From positions 125,838 through 189,837 of the forward strand of contig PLHW01000044.1 in NCBI GenBank assembly GCA_003139095.1: a stretch of 64,000 nucleotides of DNA, written 5' to 3'. Of this stretch, positions 18,127-27,876 are shown one piece after another. Position 1 is the first letter of the stretch; each line of letters begins with the position of its first letter. Source of the DNA: Acidobacteriaceae bacterium (GTDB lineage: Bacteria; Acidobacteriota; Terriglobia; Terriglobales; Acidobacteriaceae). The notes beneath the pieces were generated by a model. That model was not told where the DNA came from. It ran no database searches and was given only the letters and a program-made list of their open reading frames with translations. The translations under genes were made by a program, and so were the position numbers.

Positions 18127-19197
18127 GTGCGAAAAATCATCCATGTCGACATGGACGCGTTCTACGCTTCGGTCGAGCAGCGCGATGATCCGCAACTACG
18201 CGGCAAGCCCGTTATCGTCGCATGGCAGGCTAAGCGTTCCGTCGTTTGTGCCGCTTCCTACGAGGCCAGAGCCTTCGGAGTTCATTCGGCAATGCCAGCC
18301 GTGCGGGCCGAACGTTTGTGTCCCGGTGCGGTCTTCATCCCTCCCGATTTCACGCGCTACCGTGCAGTTTCGAAGAGTGTCCGAGAAATCTTCCAGCGTC
18401 ATACAGACTTGATCGAGCCACTGTCTCTCGATGAAGCCTATCTCGACGTCACCGAGAACAAGACGGGCCTGCCGACAGCCACGCTAGTGGCGCGCAAGAT
18501 CCGCGAGCAGATCCGCCAGGAACTGAATCTGACGGCCTCAGCGGGCGCAGCGCCCAACAAGTTTTTGGCGAAACTTGCCTCCGACTGGCGCAAGCCCGAT
18601 GGACTCTTTGTTATCCAACCCGATGATGTCGATGGGTTTCTCCTGCCACTGCCTGTCGGACGCCTGCCAGGGGTCGGCAAAGTTACGGGAGAGAAACTGG
18701 AGAACCTAGGAGTGAAGACGGTGGCGGATCTACGAAAGCTGGAAGTGCCGGTGCTCGAACAACATTTTGGCCGCTATGGTATGCGCCTGCACGAACTCGC
18801 CCGTGGCATCGACGAAAACGAAGTCGTGCCGGACCGGCCTACACAGTCGATCTCCGTCGAGGACACTTTTGAGCAAGATGTTCTGCTAACAGAGACCGAG
18901 CCCATGATCCGTCGCCTGACAGGCAAGCTTTGGTCGGCCTCGCGCAAAGAACCGCGTCTGGCACGCACGGTAGTTCTGAAACTCAAGACCAGCGAGTTCA
19001 AACTACTTACCCGCAGCCACACGCCGGTCTCTGCTCCCTCCTCTTGCGAAGAATTGACGGACATCGCCCTGAAATTACGAGAACGAGTGGAACTTAGTCC
19101 GAAGCAACGTTATCGGCTGGTTGGTGTCGGGTTGAGCAACTTTCGGGACCGCGAAGATGATGCAGCGCAGGCGGATCTCTTCCAACTGCAGGGCTAA
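18127..19197 (+). CDS. dinB: DNA polymerase IV (Y-family translesion polymerase)
   Basis: The 356-residue protein starts with GTG and has the Y-family catalytic motifs IHVDMDAFYASVEQ near residue 5 and PLSLDEAYLDVT near residue 99, which supply the metal-binding acidic residues. It also has the SAGAAPNKFLAKLAS segment, the helix-hairpin-helix LPGVGKVTGEKL, and a little-finger domain. The C-terminus QADLFQLQG resembles a beta-clamp-binding peptide (QxxLF). It copies past damaged bases with low fidelity. Together with mrfAB and the SRAP gene it makes this a repair-rich stretch. I could not identify a LexA site upstream. Confidence 0.95.
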   Translation: MRKIIHVDMDAFYASVEQRDDPQLRGKPVIVAWQAKRSVVCAASYEARAFGVHSAMPAVRAERLCPGAVFIPPDFTRYRAVSKSVREIFQRHTDLIEPLSLDEAYLDVTENKTGLPTATLVARKIREQIRQELNLTASAGAAPNKFLAKLASDWRKPDGLFVIQPDDVDGFLLPLPVGRLPGVGKVTGEKLENLGVKTVADLRKLEVPVLEQHFGRYGMRLHELARGIDENEVVPDRPTQSISVEDTFEQDVLLTETEPMIRRLTGKLWSASRKEPRLARTVVLKLKTSEFKLLTRSHTPVSAPSSCEELTDIALKLRERVELSPKQRYRLVGVGLSNFRDREDDAAQADLFQLQG

Positions 19198-19272
19198 AGA
19201 CGTGATCAGCGCGCGTCGCTCACGCTCCATGCTCTATGCCAGATTGCTGATCCCCGTCGGGACGTGTGGCCT

Positions 19273-19974
19273 TTAGAAGAGCGTCGCAGTGGTTTCCTTG
19301 AGGGGAACTTCCCGGATGCATTCCTCATCGTTATTCTCCGATCGATTCACGCGAGGACTGACTGGATACTTCTTCATCAGACCAGAATCAAACGGTTGTA
19401 GACAGTCGAGAACGGCCTTTGCGTCGGTGATGCCAGGATCGAGCCACCTCTCGTAGTCTTCCACTCGCAGGATTGCAGGCATGCGATCATGAACATCGGC
19501 AACGAGCGAGTTCGGCCGGGTCGTCAGAATGCTGCAGGTTTCAAGGATGTTGTTATTCAGATCTCGCCACCGGTCCCACAATCCCGCAAACGCAAACAGC
19601 GATCCGGTCGTCAGACCGAAGTTGTACGGTTGTTTTTCTTTGGGTCCGATTTTCTTCCATTCGAAAAAGCCGTCCGCCGGAATGAGGCAGCGGTGCCGTT
19701 TGATGGCGTCGCGGAAGGCTGGCTTCTCTGCCGCGGTTTCTGACATTGCGTTGATGGTTCTCAAGCCAAAAGACTGGTCTTTGGCCCAGTACGGAATCAG
19801 ACCCCATCGCATGAGGCCAAAGATGCGTACTGGCTCGGCAGGATGCTGGCGGATCGTTGGGACCTGCTGGGTGGGAGCGATGTTCCAGCTCGGCTCCCAG
19901 GGTGGGTCTTCTTCAAGACCGAAGTGGTCCTTCAGGTAGCGTTCTTTGGCCGTGAGCCGATAGCGCCCGCACAT
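19273..19974 (-). CDS. SRAP-domain abasic-site-processing protein (YedK/HMCES family)
   Basis: The 233-residue protein begins MCGRY, so after removal of Met the catalytic Cys2 forms the thiazolidine crosslink with abasic sites in single-stranded DNA. Other conserved parts are WNIAPTQ, RWGLIPYWAKD, the glutamate in DGFFEW and the histidine in VHDRMPAIL. The family shields abasic sites from breakage. The length is normal. It converges with dinB, adding to the damage-tolerance theme. Confidence 0.93.
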   Translation of the reverse strand: MCGRYRLTAKERYLKDHFGLEEDPPWEPSWNIAPTQQVPTIRQHPAEPVRIFGLMRWGLIPYWAKDQSFGLRTINAMSETAAEKPAFRDAIKRHRCLIPADGFFEWKKIGPKEKQPYNFGLTTGSLFAFAGLWDRWRDLNNNILETCSILTTRPNSLVADVHDRMPAILRVEDYERWLDPGITDAKAVLDCLQPFDSGLMKKYPVSPRVNRSENNDEECIREVPLKETTATLF

Positions 19975-20089
19975 GGAGAATCAGTCTAGCAAACGGCAGC
20001 GAAAATTCTCACACCCTTCGACGGTCGCCGATTCAGTCCCTCGGACTTTGGCATCGCATGGTTGTCACGTTGAGAACGGTTGCCTTCTC

Positions 20090-20335
20090 TCACTTGTTTC
20101 GCCTGGCTACTTTCCATTTTGCCCAACGTGCACGCTGGGCCGCTGCAATCCGCTTGCGTGCCGCCGCTGACATTGTTCTTCGTTTCTTGCCGCCCTTCTG
20201 CCCACTCCCAACCCTTCCTCGCACTCCGCCGAGACTGCCCAGAGCCTTCAGAGCCTCGTCGAGTTGTTCAACCGTCCTCCGCGCTTGTTCCCTTTCCTTC
20301 TGCAACTGCTGGACAACGCTAGCCAGGTTCGACAT
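20090..20335 (-). CDS. Small basic protein with coiled-coil N-terminus
   Basis: The start ATG at 20335 has GAGGGA upstream on the minus strand; the ORF-track start is 13 residues too early. The 81-residue protein has a helical N-terminal half (LASVVQQLQKEREQARR) likely to form a coiled coil, and a Lys/Arg/Ala-rich tail (KKRRTMSAAARKRIAAAQRA) like nucleic-acid-binding tails. It may be a small DNA- or RNA-associated protein. Stand-alone gene. Confidence 0.7.
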   Translation of the reverse strand: MSNLASVVQQLQKEREQARRTVEQLDEALKALGSLGGVRGRVGSGQKGGKKRRTMSAAARKRIAAAQRARWAKWKVARRNK

Positions 20336-20440
20336 TGATTTCCCTCGGCAGAATTCTAGCAGCCCCACTCGCACTTAGACCTTTCCAGCCCTAGTTCCCG
20401 CGAACCCTGAAGTTTCCCTAGACCCGTCAGGAGGAATGCC

Positions 20441-20803
20441 ATGAGGCTTCGTCGCAATGAATTCTGCCCTATTCACAAATCGCTTTCCTGCTGCGGCCGG
20501 GAGACCCTTCCCAAGCCCCGGCTCGTAAGACTGGGAGTTCAGCGCGTCGAAGATCCGCACCACCCGCGAGGATATCGGGAACTGCGATCACCGGCAGAGA
20601 TGCGAAAACTCCTGAACCGTAAGGTGCGGCAACAGGCCGGAATATGCGCGATCTGCCACGAAGAGTTTACCGACTACAACGACATCGTTCCGGATCACAA
20701 GAGTCCGAAAGGTATGGGAGGAGCGTGGAGAGATGATCATCCTGACAATATTCAAGCAACACATTGGTGGTGCAATGGAGAGAAAGGATCAACCAGGATT
20801 TGA
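20441..20803 (+). CDS. HNH endonuclease-like protein
   Basis: The 120-residue protein carries an HNH signature: CAICHEEF, then VPDHKSPKGMGG and THWWCNGEKGS, so two zinc-type cysteine pairs frame the DHK motif. The N-terminal part has extra cysteines (CPIHKSLSCCG). Stand-alone HNH proteins nick or cut DNA, often with unknown targets. It converges with the nuclease at the end of the defence island, 112 bp away. It may be an independent housekeeping gene. Confidence 0.75.
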   Translation: MRLRRNEFCPIHKSLSCCGRETLPKPRLVRLGVQRVEDPHHPRGYRELRSPAEMRKLLNRKVRQQAGICAICHEEFTDYNDIVPDHKSPKGMGGAWRDDHPDNIQATHWWCNGEKGSTRI

Positions 20804-20914
20804 ATCTGAGGGCCAATCACTAAACTGTTCTTGATGTTCGACCAAGCAAGTGCAAATTGTGAGGCGTGTGTCCGCTGAGGCTGAATCCCAGTTGTGTCCT
20901 GAAGTGTTACGTAA

Positions 20915-22285
20915 TCATGTAGAGAACGAATTCGATCCAGCGTTGTTCCAAAGCAGCAATTCTGTGCTCGCGATGGCCTGAACAAGTGGGAGCCCACCTT
21001 GTTCAGGTACCGCGACAAGAGCATCGGTGAATCGAATCCTGTCTCCGGCCTGGAATTGTTCCGCAAAGGACGCTGCTATGGTAGGCATGCGGACAAGAGT
21101 TCTCGAACCCGGCTGAAGAATGGTCGAAGCCCAGCATTCGGCTTCCCACGTGATGTCCGTCCGTCGTTGTTGCAGGATTACCTCAATGTCGTCGAAGAGC
21201 GCCTGTTTGCTCGCTGTGTTCGAGACTGTCTTAGCTAGCCATTGATCTCGCCGTTCGGAGAAGAGTTGCGCAGTTCGAACTGGTGCCCCTCTTTCTGGAC
21301 GGTCGACGGGTTTAGGCCCAATTGCGCCCCAATACTCGTTGCAGAGATGGCGCACCTCGCAGGTCCGGCAGTTCTCCTCCGAGACGTTTGCCTTTGGTTC
21401 TGGAGACTGCAGCGCCTGGCGCACAGCGGCGGTCCGAGTTCTCAGGTCGGCTGCTAGAGCGTTTTCCTCCCGGACATCGTCAAGGCACGCAATATCGTGC
21501 TCGCCCTGAGAATATGAAAGGACAAGCCTGGTCGCGCGCCTGCCTGATGGATTCAATTCGTTGTCCCGTGCCCAGAGCAGAGCATAAATACGCACTTGGA
21601 ACTCATGACGTTCGGATCTTTCGCCCGTCTTGAAGTCCGTAATAGCACAATCGTCCTCTGAGATGGATAACAAATCGGCGATGCCTTTCCACCCGAGTTG
21701 CTCGTCCCTGAGTTCGACCTCGAAGTGTGTTCCAAAACCAAGCGGCTTGCGCGTGTTGCCGGGCACGTTGCTGGATGCCATTACGGGCGTGTCGAGAAGA
21801 GGAACAGCTATGGTCTTTTTCTGCCATCTGAGACGCGCGACGAACACCTGCACCTGCTCGCGTATTTGCGCGACGCGTGCTCTCAGGCGAGAGCTTATGT
21901 GCTCCCGAACGGACTCCATTCGAGGGTTACCAACGAGATTGTTCAGAACTGCATCGGTGCTTTGAACAATAAGCTTTGTATACCCCCCAAGGTTCTTCAG
22001 AATTTGAACTGCCTTTGCTTCCTGCAAAGATGCACACCCTCCGCTCGCGAGTTCGAGTGCTATCTTGCGCACGACGAGATGGACAATCTGCCCGGAGAGA
22101 GCAGCAAGGTGGGGTTTGCGAGGATAACCGTTCTTGTTCCAAAGATCGGGGTAATTGCCGTGCCTAAGGGCCGTAGACCGGGGGCACTGCTCGGCTCCGG
22201 TCAGGAAATGAAAACTCATCGACTCAGGTACTTGAGCCAATGTGCGTGGACGGCGTACTGTCCAGATTGCGGGAACTTCTTTCAT
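20915..22285 (-). CDS. Cas4-like PD-(D/E)XK nuclease, last gene of defence island
   Basis: The 456-residue protein has a PD-(D/E)XK nuclease core: WKGIADLLSI, then AITDFKTGERS, then the helix QVRIYALLW. A cysteine near the N-terminus (AEQCPRS) and the C-terminal trio CRTCEVRHLC are placed like the Fe-S cluster ligands of Cas4/AddB-type nucleases. It begins 11 bp after the giant helicase gene on the same strand, so the two are almost certainly co-expressed. A nuclease-helicase unit that degrades invading DNA is the natural inference. The C-terminal 130 residues are an extra domain of unknown type. Confidence 0.8.
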   Translation of the reverse strand: MKEVPAIWTVRRPRTLAQVPESMSFHFLTGAEQCPRSTALRHGNYPDLWNKNGYPRKPHLAALSGQIVHLVVRKIALELASGGCASLQEAKAVQILKNLGGYTKLIVQSTDAVLNNLVGNPRMESVREHISSRLRARVAQIREQVQVFVARLRWQKKTIAVPLLDTPVMASSNVPGNTRKPLGFGTHFEVELRDEQLGWKGIADLLSISEDDCAITDFKTGERSERHEFQVRIYALLWARDNELNPSGRRATRLVLSYSQGEHDIACLDDVREENALAADLRTRTAAVRQALQSPEPKANVSEENCRTCEVRHLCNEYWGAIGPKPVDRPERGAPVRTAQLFSERRDQWLAKTVSNTASKQALFDDIEVILQQRRTDITWEAECWASTILQPGSRTLVRMPTIAASFAEQFQAGDRIRFTDALVAVPEQGGLPLVQAIASTELLLWNNAGSNSFST

Positions 22286-22296
22286 CTCTTATCCAT

Positions 22297-25200
22297 CTAC
22301 AGAACCTTCTCCAGGAGATCGCTGGTGGCACGAGGCAGGTTTCTTCGCACGACCAGTTCCTCGATGAGGTGTATTGGAACAGGTGAAAACTCTTGAAGTT
22401 CCTGTATGTCGCGGTGTGCCGGCTTATCGGGCGTGAGAGCCCCGGAAACATCAAGGATCCGACGCGAACCGTCCTTGCCGGACAACAGAATCGGTGCCTG
22501 GACCAAGCCAATGCCAGGAACATCAAGTTGAACGCGACGCCCGACAGTCAGTCCCTCCGCGCCTTGCCTCTCCAAATCCGTATAGAGGATGTCGAGCGAG
22601 GCTTCAATTCGCTGGGAATCCCATTCCGGTTCGAAACCGGTCAGCAAATAGCTTAGGAGGAATGCGCCGACTTTCCGATCCAGCATGTCGTGTTCGAATT
22701 TATTCTTGTAGCCCCGCAGGCAGCGATAACACGATCTATCACACTTCTCGGGACAGTCCTCCAGAATTGCGAGGGCCCGCTCAAAAACGCTGATCCCGAG
22801 GCCCCCAATCTGACGCGCGAATCCAGCTCCGCCAGGCAAGGTGTCATATAAGTAGATTTCTACCTGTTTTCCTGTCTTTCCAAGAGCAGTCAACGCGGGT
22901 CGATATTCCGCTTGGAGTTCGCTTGCTTCTAGTTCCAGGATGGAGCAGGCGGCCTTGGAGATCGCTTCGCTGAGCGTTCTGAGCGCGATGTCAGTGGCGA
23001 GCAATGAGGGCAAAAGGACTAAAGGGTCTTCCACAGTGAGCGAGATAAGAAGGACATCGGTAATGAAATCCGCACCCAGGACTACCCCACGTGCCGTAGC
23101 ACCTCCATTGCATTTTGGCGAACGCTCATCAGGATAGGGTTTCTGATGTGCTGCTCCGAGCAACGACTCCGACGAGGCCGCTGGCTCAATCAGACCGCAC
23201 TTCGTGCAGTAGTCGTAGCCCTCCTCTGCCGGTCCACGGTTAGTCACTAGCAAGGGCTTCTTCAGGTGGTAAACCCGGAGACGGTGATTGATCCGTGTCC
23301 ATTGAGCGTCATCTGCGGGGGTCGGCGCTACGAGTTTGGCCCTGGTAGCGTAACTCCGGACGGGAGCATCGTCGGGAGATGTGCCCTCCTCAATGAACAC
23401 CGGGTGCGCAAAGCCCGGAGGCCGGAGCCAATGTCGCGCAGGTCCGAGAGTTGCCGCTTCGCCGCATGCCGGGCATTCCCGTCGGTCGCCGCGTTCCACC
23501 TGGCTCCGCTCCAGAGTTTGCGCGTACTTACAAACAGAGCACTCCAGATAGAGTTTGCGCGCCTCCCAAGCTTGATATCGTTCATTCTTGAGCGGTGAAT
23601 AGATTGCACCGGAAGTGTAACGCTTACCAGCAATCCACACCTCTTTCCCCGGAGCATATTGAGACAGGGCAACCGGCAAGCCCTGCGAAGGAGTAAAGCG
23701 ATATTCCGCCCTATATCCCGTTGACTGATCGATGTCGAATACATAAAACGTCGCCACATCAGTCGGAAATGCATATCGGGGCAGAACACCCTTGTAAAGG
23801 AGTCTGTCGAGGAGATAGGTGCGAGTTGGATCCGGCTGTGGCGATTCCTCGTCGGGTTCGGCCGTGATTTCTGGAAGGTCTTCCTCATTGTTTTCATTTG
23901 GGATTGTGAGGGCCCCTTCAGACTCGTATTGAATAGCGCTGTCAATATCCTTGATTGTTTCGACCTCCAGCGACTTGATCAACCGTTCTCTGTCGGTGCC
24001 CGTGATCTCCGCCGGGATCCAGCCAGCCACTTCCGCTTGGAGGTTCGAAAGGTCGTTGATTAGCCAGGCTTTGAAGTCTTCACGATTCAGGACGCTCTCT
24101 TGGTCTTTGAAGTCAGCCACTGTTCCGAGCACCGCGAAGAGGTGCGCCGTCTGAGCGGAGGGCTCCATATCCGGAAGACGAGTCTGATGATACCGCTGCA
24201 GCAGATAGGCAGTTACGTGACGGCGGGTGATCTCGTAGTTGTCGAGCGTCAGCCTGGGATCATCAACCGGCCCACAGATCATTTGGTCAGGGTTCGAAAA
24301 ATAGTGTTCATCGTGGCTGTCGGCGCTGCCGAACGCAGTCACGGTCGCAACTGCGTTTCCGCGCCTGCCAGCGCGGCCTGCCCGTTGCTGATAGTTTGCC
24401 CTTGCGGGCGGCATATTGCGGAGCGAAACACCCGACAGTGTGCCAATATCAATCCCGACCTCCATCGTCGTCGTGCAGGACAAAACGTCAATGGCAGGCC
24501 GCTCGTGCTTACTATCGTCTGGTCCAAGATCCACATCCTGAAAAAGCAGTTCATATTCCTCTGCTCTTGAGAAGACATCTTTCGCCTGGGCCGCATTCAG
24601 TTGTGCAGTGTGTTCAGCCGCGATTAAGCACAAGGGCGGATCTGGAGGGCTACCGAGCGCAGCGATCGTGCTCGAGCGATAGTACCCTTTTCGAGCCACA
24701 AATACCGGGTCGCTGTTCGGATCAATCACCGACACGGTATCTTTCCCGCAGTTGAGGCACCTTGAAAGGTTAGGAAAAGGTCGTTGCGCGGTTTTGCAAG
24801 TTCGGCAGTAGGCCCAGTGGCCTCCAACCAACAACGTCAACTCGCCACCTTTGAGGCGATACTTCCCACCCGGAATGGGACTACAGAACCAATCGCGAAG
24901 ATTCGGTAACCAGGTCTTGTCGAATATCGTTCGCGAGGCCTTGTCCTGCAAGAGCTTTCCCATGCCTTTAAAGTTCCCGGTGTGGGGTCGAACTTGCGGT
25001 TTGCCCTTATTCTGCCACCAATTTGGCGGCATCCGATCCAACCAAAATCCCTGCCTCTGCCACAATCGCAACCAACAGCGCACGAGAGCAATTTTTTGTT
25101 CAGGCGACTCAGCGATGCCAGGAATCGAGGCAAATCCCTTGATGCTCCCGACATGTTTGTCGCGTTCAACCAATGAGGCGAGGGCAAGGGCCTCAAGGCC

Positions 25201-27876
25201 GTAGTACCGATCAAGTAGTGCATCAATGATCCCGGCAAGCAGAGACTCGGGCGGCGTGGCCGACCGAACATCAAAAGCAAGGCCGAGCATATCCTGCGGT
25301 GACTTGAGGACTTCCTTTAGAACAGCATTCTCTACGGCAACCTCTTCATCAAAGTTCTCCCCAGCTTTCAGTTCTGGCCTTAGCCGAACTCGGAGACTCT
25401 TAGCGCTCAGGAGCACTGCCAGATAGACGTCTTCCAGCGAGAGATGCTTATTGAGATTGTCGAATCCCTGGAGAACCGAGAATCCTCCGCAGATGAGTGG
25501 ACGCAATGCATCTTGCGTCGAATATCGTTGCAGGTTCGGCGCTAATCGCGCAGCAGTTTGTCGCGAATCTGAAAAGAGCAGCACCTTGCGCCCACGCAGT
25601 GGCGCCAATCGTGTTTCGGGCAACGGCCCAGGGGGCTGAATCTGGAGTTGCCGGGTAATTAGCGCCTGGAATGGTTGATCGCCCTTGGTCATATGGTCCT
25701 GGACGGAGCTTCGACCCCAGCCCGCAGTTTCGCCGCAGACGGCACATGGACGAAACTCTCCCGGCCGGACGTTAGCGGGCTTTTCGTCGTCCTCTGAGTC
25801 TTCCTCTTGATACGGCTGTTCTCTGTCCTTTCGAAGAAACACGGTCCTCGTTCGAGGACCCAGATGGGAGGGGTTTAAGCGACCGGTCAGCAAATCGTAG
25901 TCTGCCGGCTCCACGCCGCCAAATACCGGCTTCTCCAGGAGTATGTCAATCGGCTCCAGTTCTTGTTTGTCTCCTGTGGAGGCACGAACGATGGATCCTG
26001 GCTCGCTCCATAGGAAGCCAGGTTGTTCGACATTGTCTGTATAGGCGCGAGCGTACGCGGTCCCACAGTTTCGGCACGTGAAGAATTCCAATACGCGACT
26101 GCCACATGAACACAGTTCTCTAGGCTGGGGAAAGAGTCTGCCGCCGGCAGAGTTCTCGGTTGTTGCCACGGCATTACAGTGTGGATCCATGCATATCCAC
26201 AGGCCCGGCAAACCGCGATAGAAGGAATGGACCCTGCACGGCAACAGGCCCGGTTCATCGGGCATTCGACGGGCAGTGCTCCCCAGAGCCGTCAAGGCGG
26301 TAAGAGCGCGGGCAGCAAGCATGGAATCGACATCAGGAAAAATGTCCTGCCCGAGACTGTTGAGCGGGCGCGCCTTCTTCATCGTAATGTTGACTAGTAG
26401 ATTCAGAGGAGGATAGGACTCAAGGGCCTTGAACAACGCTGCCTGCCAATTCATCGAGTTGTATGGAATACCTCGGAACTTAAAAAACGGCGTTAGTTCT
26501 TGATCGCGTAGATCGCGGTCGGCAGAATAGAAGGCGGCCAGGTTAATGTCTGCAAGGTGCTTCGCATCGTCGGCCTTGCCGGCAACTGCGGGGCTGCGGA
26601 GCGCGAGAGTTCCGACTATGGGAATGAAATCGCTCTCTGATTTGCCGGTCAATTGTGCCGCAAACGATGGCGCATGTTTGTGTTCACTAAAACTTGCTGT
26701 CGTGCAAATGACTTGCAGTCGGTCTGGAGAGATACCCAGCCTCTGTCGCAGTCTGCGCACCAAAAGGGCGACTTCAGCTCCCGCAGCACCGCGATACAAA
26801 TGAGCTTCGTCTAGTACCAGCAGGAAAGTCTCATCTGGATTGCTTTTTAACCAATTGCGGGTGTGGTCGAAGATTGGGCCTTCCAGCGGGCGCATCATCA
26901 TGTACTCCAACATCGAGTAGTTGGTCACCAAGACATCTGGCGGTGCGGTCTGCACTTCGTGACGCGTTAACAACTCCTGGTCGTTGGGAAGTGTTATGCA
27001 ACGTTTGAAACTGCGCGTTTTGGAGTCGAGCCACCGGGTACTCGGCTTCCCATACCAAGCGAAGAGGTCAGGCTTGGAGGGCCACTTCCCCCGTTTCTTC
27101 AGCTCATCAATGAGCCTCTTGGAGGCCTCCTGCTCCGGCGAGGGAGCCTCCAAAGACTTCAAAATGTGTTTAATGTAGTACTTTCCGATCGGAGCAAGCC
27201 TGTCGCCGTCTTTCTTCGGATCACGGACTCCAGGATAGAGGGTTCTGCTTGTGTAGCGAGCGAAACGCGCAGGCCGGTCTGCCCATTTCGTGAACTTCTC
27301 GCTGAGGCGACTGTCACCGAAGAGCAACCGTAAACGGCCAAGCTGATCATTGACCAGCGCGTTCATCGGATAAAGGATCATGGCCCGGACCGCTGAGTGC
27401 TGGGCAAAGGACTTCGGCCGATGCACAGCTTCCTTGACGAGCTTTCCGACGATCGGCAGTAAGAAGCTCTCCGTCTTGCCGGAGCCGGTGCCTGTCATCA
27501 CGATAAGACTCTTGCCATGGACGAGGATCTGTTCTATCGAATCAGCCTGATGCTGATACGGAGGGTCGTGCAGGAGTTGCTTGTTTGTCGAAGTTGCGTT
27601 TGCCAATTCAGTCAGAAGAGCCGAGATTGCGGGATCCAGACCGGTGATCTCATTGAACTTCTTGCCCCCAACGTACCGAGGGGTACTCTCAAGGTAAGGG
27701 CGTTGATGAATGACGCCCAAATCATCAAGCAGGGCGCGCCTCTGTGCTATGAGGCCAGGGTCGCCTATGTGATAGGCAGCCTCAATGTATTCGCGCAGTG
27801 ATCGCTGTAACTCAGCGACTGTTTCATTTATTGTGCCGAAATTGCTGTGGGTCGCTTCTGCAGATCGGGTCGTCAT
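22297..27876 (-). CDS. Giant DruE/YprA-family helicase with DUF1998 C-terminus
   Basis: From ATG 27876, which overlaps the upstream stop as ATGA, the protein has 1859 residues. It carries superfamily 2 helicase motifs: MTGTGSGKTES at about 130, VLDEAHLYRG at about 365, STTMEVGIDIG-like motif V (TTTMEVGIDIG) and QQRAGRAGRRG. Between the lobes are zinc-ribbon groups (CSCGSR...CRNCG; CAVCGET). The C-terminus has LYDTLPGGAGFA and CDRSCYRCLRGYKN, the DUF1998/MZB signature. Size and layout fit DruE of Druantia, DISARM/Dpd helicases being relatives. It is the core motor of the defence-like operon. It is only about 6.5 kb from mrfA, a smaller member of the same superfamily. Confidence 0.88.
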   Translation of the reverse strand: MTTRSAEATHSNFGTINETVAELQRSLREYIEAAYHIGDPGLIAQRRALLDDLGVIHQRPYLESTPRYVGGKKFNEITGLDPAISALLTELANATSTNKQLLHDPPYQHQADSIEQILVHGKSLIVMTGTGSGKTESFLLPIVGKLVKEAVHRPKSFAQHSAVRAMILYPMNALVNDQLGRLRLLFGDSRLSEKFTKWADRPARFARYTSRTLYPGVRDPKKDGDRLAPIGKYYIKHILKSLEAPSPEQEASKRLIDELKKRGKWPSKPDLFAWYGKPSTRWLDSKTRSFKRCITLPNDQELLTRHEVQTAPPDVLVTNYSMLEYMMMRPLEGPIFDHTRNWLKSNPDETFLLVLDEAHLYRGAAGAEVALLVRRLRQRLGISPDRLQVICTTASFSEHKHAPSFAAQLTGKSESDFIPIVGTLALRSPAVAGKADDAKHLADINLAAFYSADRDLRDQELTPFFKFRGIPYNSMNWQAALFKALESYPPLNLLVNITMKKARPLNSLGQDIFPDVDSMLAARALTALTALGSTARRMPDEPGLLPCRVHSFYRGLPGLWICMDPHCNAVATTENSAGGRLFPQPRELCSCGSRVLEFFTCRNCGTAYARAYTDNVEQPGFLWSEPGSIVRASTGDKQELEPIDILLEKPVFGGVEPADYDLLTGRLNPSHLGPRTRTVFLRKDREQPYQEEDSEDDEKPANVRPGEFRPCAVCGETAGWGRSSVQDHMTKGDQPFQALITRQLQIQPPGPLPETRLAPLRGRKVLLFSDSRQTAARLAPNLQRYSTQDALRPLICGGFSVLQGFDNLNKHLSLEDVYLAVLLSAKSLRVRLRPELKAGENFDEEVAVENAVLKEVLKSPQDMLGLAFDVRSATPPESLLAGIIDALLDRYYGLEALALASLVERDKHVGSIKGFASIPGIAESPEQKIALVRCWLRLWQRQGFWLDRMPPNWWQNKGKPQVRPHTGNFKGMGKLLQDKASRTIFDKTWLPNLRDWFCSPIPGGKYRLKGGELTLLVGGHWAYCRTCKTAQRPFPNLSRCLNCGKDTVSVIDPNSDPVFVARKGYYRSSTIAALGSPPDPPLCLIAAEHTAQLNAAQAKDVFSRAEEYELLFQDVDLGPDDSKHERPAIDVLSCTTTMEVGIDIGTLSGVSLRNMPPARANYQQRAGRAGRRGNAVATVTAFGSADSHDEHYFSNPDQMICGPVDDPRLTLDNYEITRRHVTAYLLQRYHQTRLPDMEPSAQTAHLFAVLGTVADFKDQESVLNREDFKAWLINDLSNLQAEVAGWIPAEITGTDRERLIKSLEVETIKDIDSAIQYESEGALTIPNENNEEDLPEITAEPDEESPQPDPTRTYLLDRLLYKGVLPRYAFPTDVATFYVFDIDQSTGYRAEYRFTPSQGLPVALSQYAPGKEVWIAGKRYTSGAIYSPLKNERYQAWEARKLYLECSVCKYAQTLERSQVERGDRRECPACGEAATLGPARHWLRPPGFAHPVFIEEGTSPDDAPVRSYATRAKLVAPTPADDAQWTRINHRLRVYHLKKPLLVTNRGPAEEGYDYCTKCGLIEPAASSESLLGAAHQKPYPDERSPKCNGGATARGVVLGADFITDVLLISLTVEDPLVLLPSLLATDIALRTLSEAISKAACSILELEASELQAEYRPALTALGKTGKQVEIYLYDTLPGGAGFARQIGGLGISVFERALAILEDCPEKCDRSCYRCLRGYKNKFEHDMLDRKVGAFLLSYLLTGFEPEWDSQRIEASLDILYTDLERQGAEGLTVGRRVQLDVPGIGLVQAPILLSGKDGSRRILDVSGALTPDKPAHRDIQELQEFSPVPIHLIEELVVRRNLPRATSDLLEKVL

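Noticed and set aside
20915-22285. Nuclease as a true CRISPR Cas4
   Set aside because: It is far longer than Cas4, has an added C-terminal domain, and sits with a DruE-like helicase without cas1/cas2.
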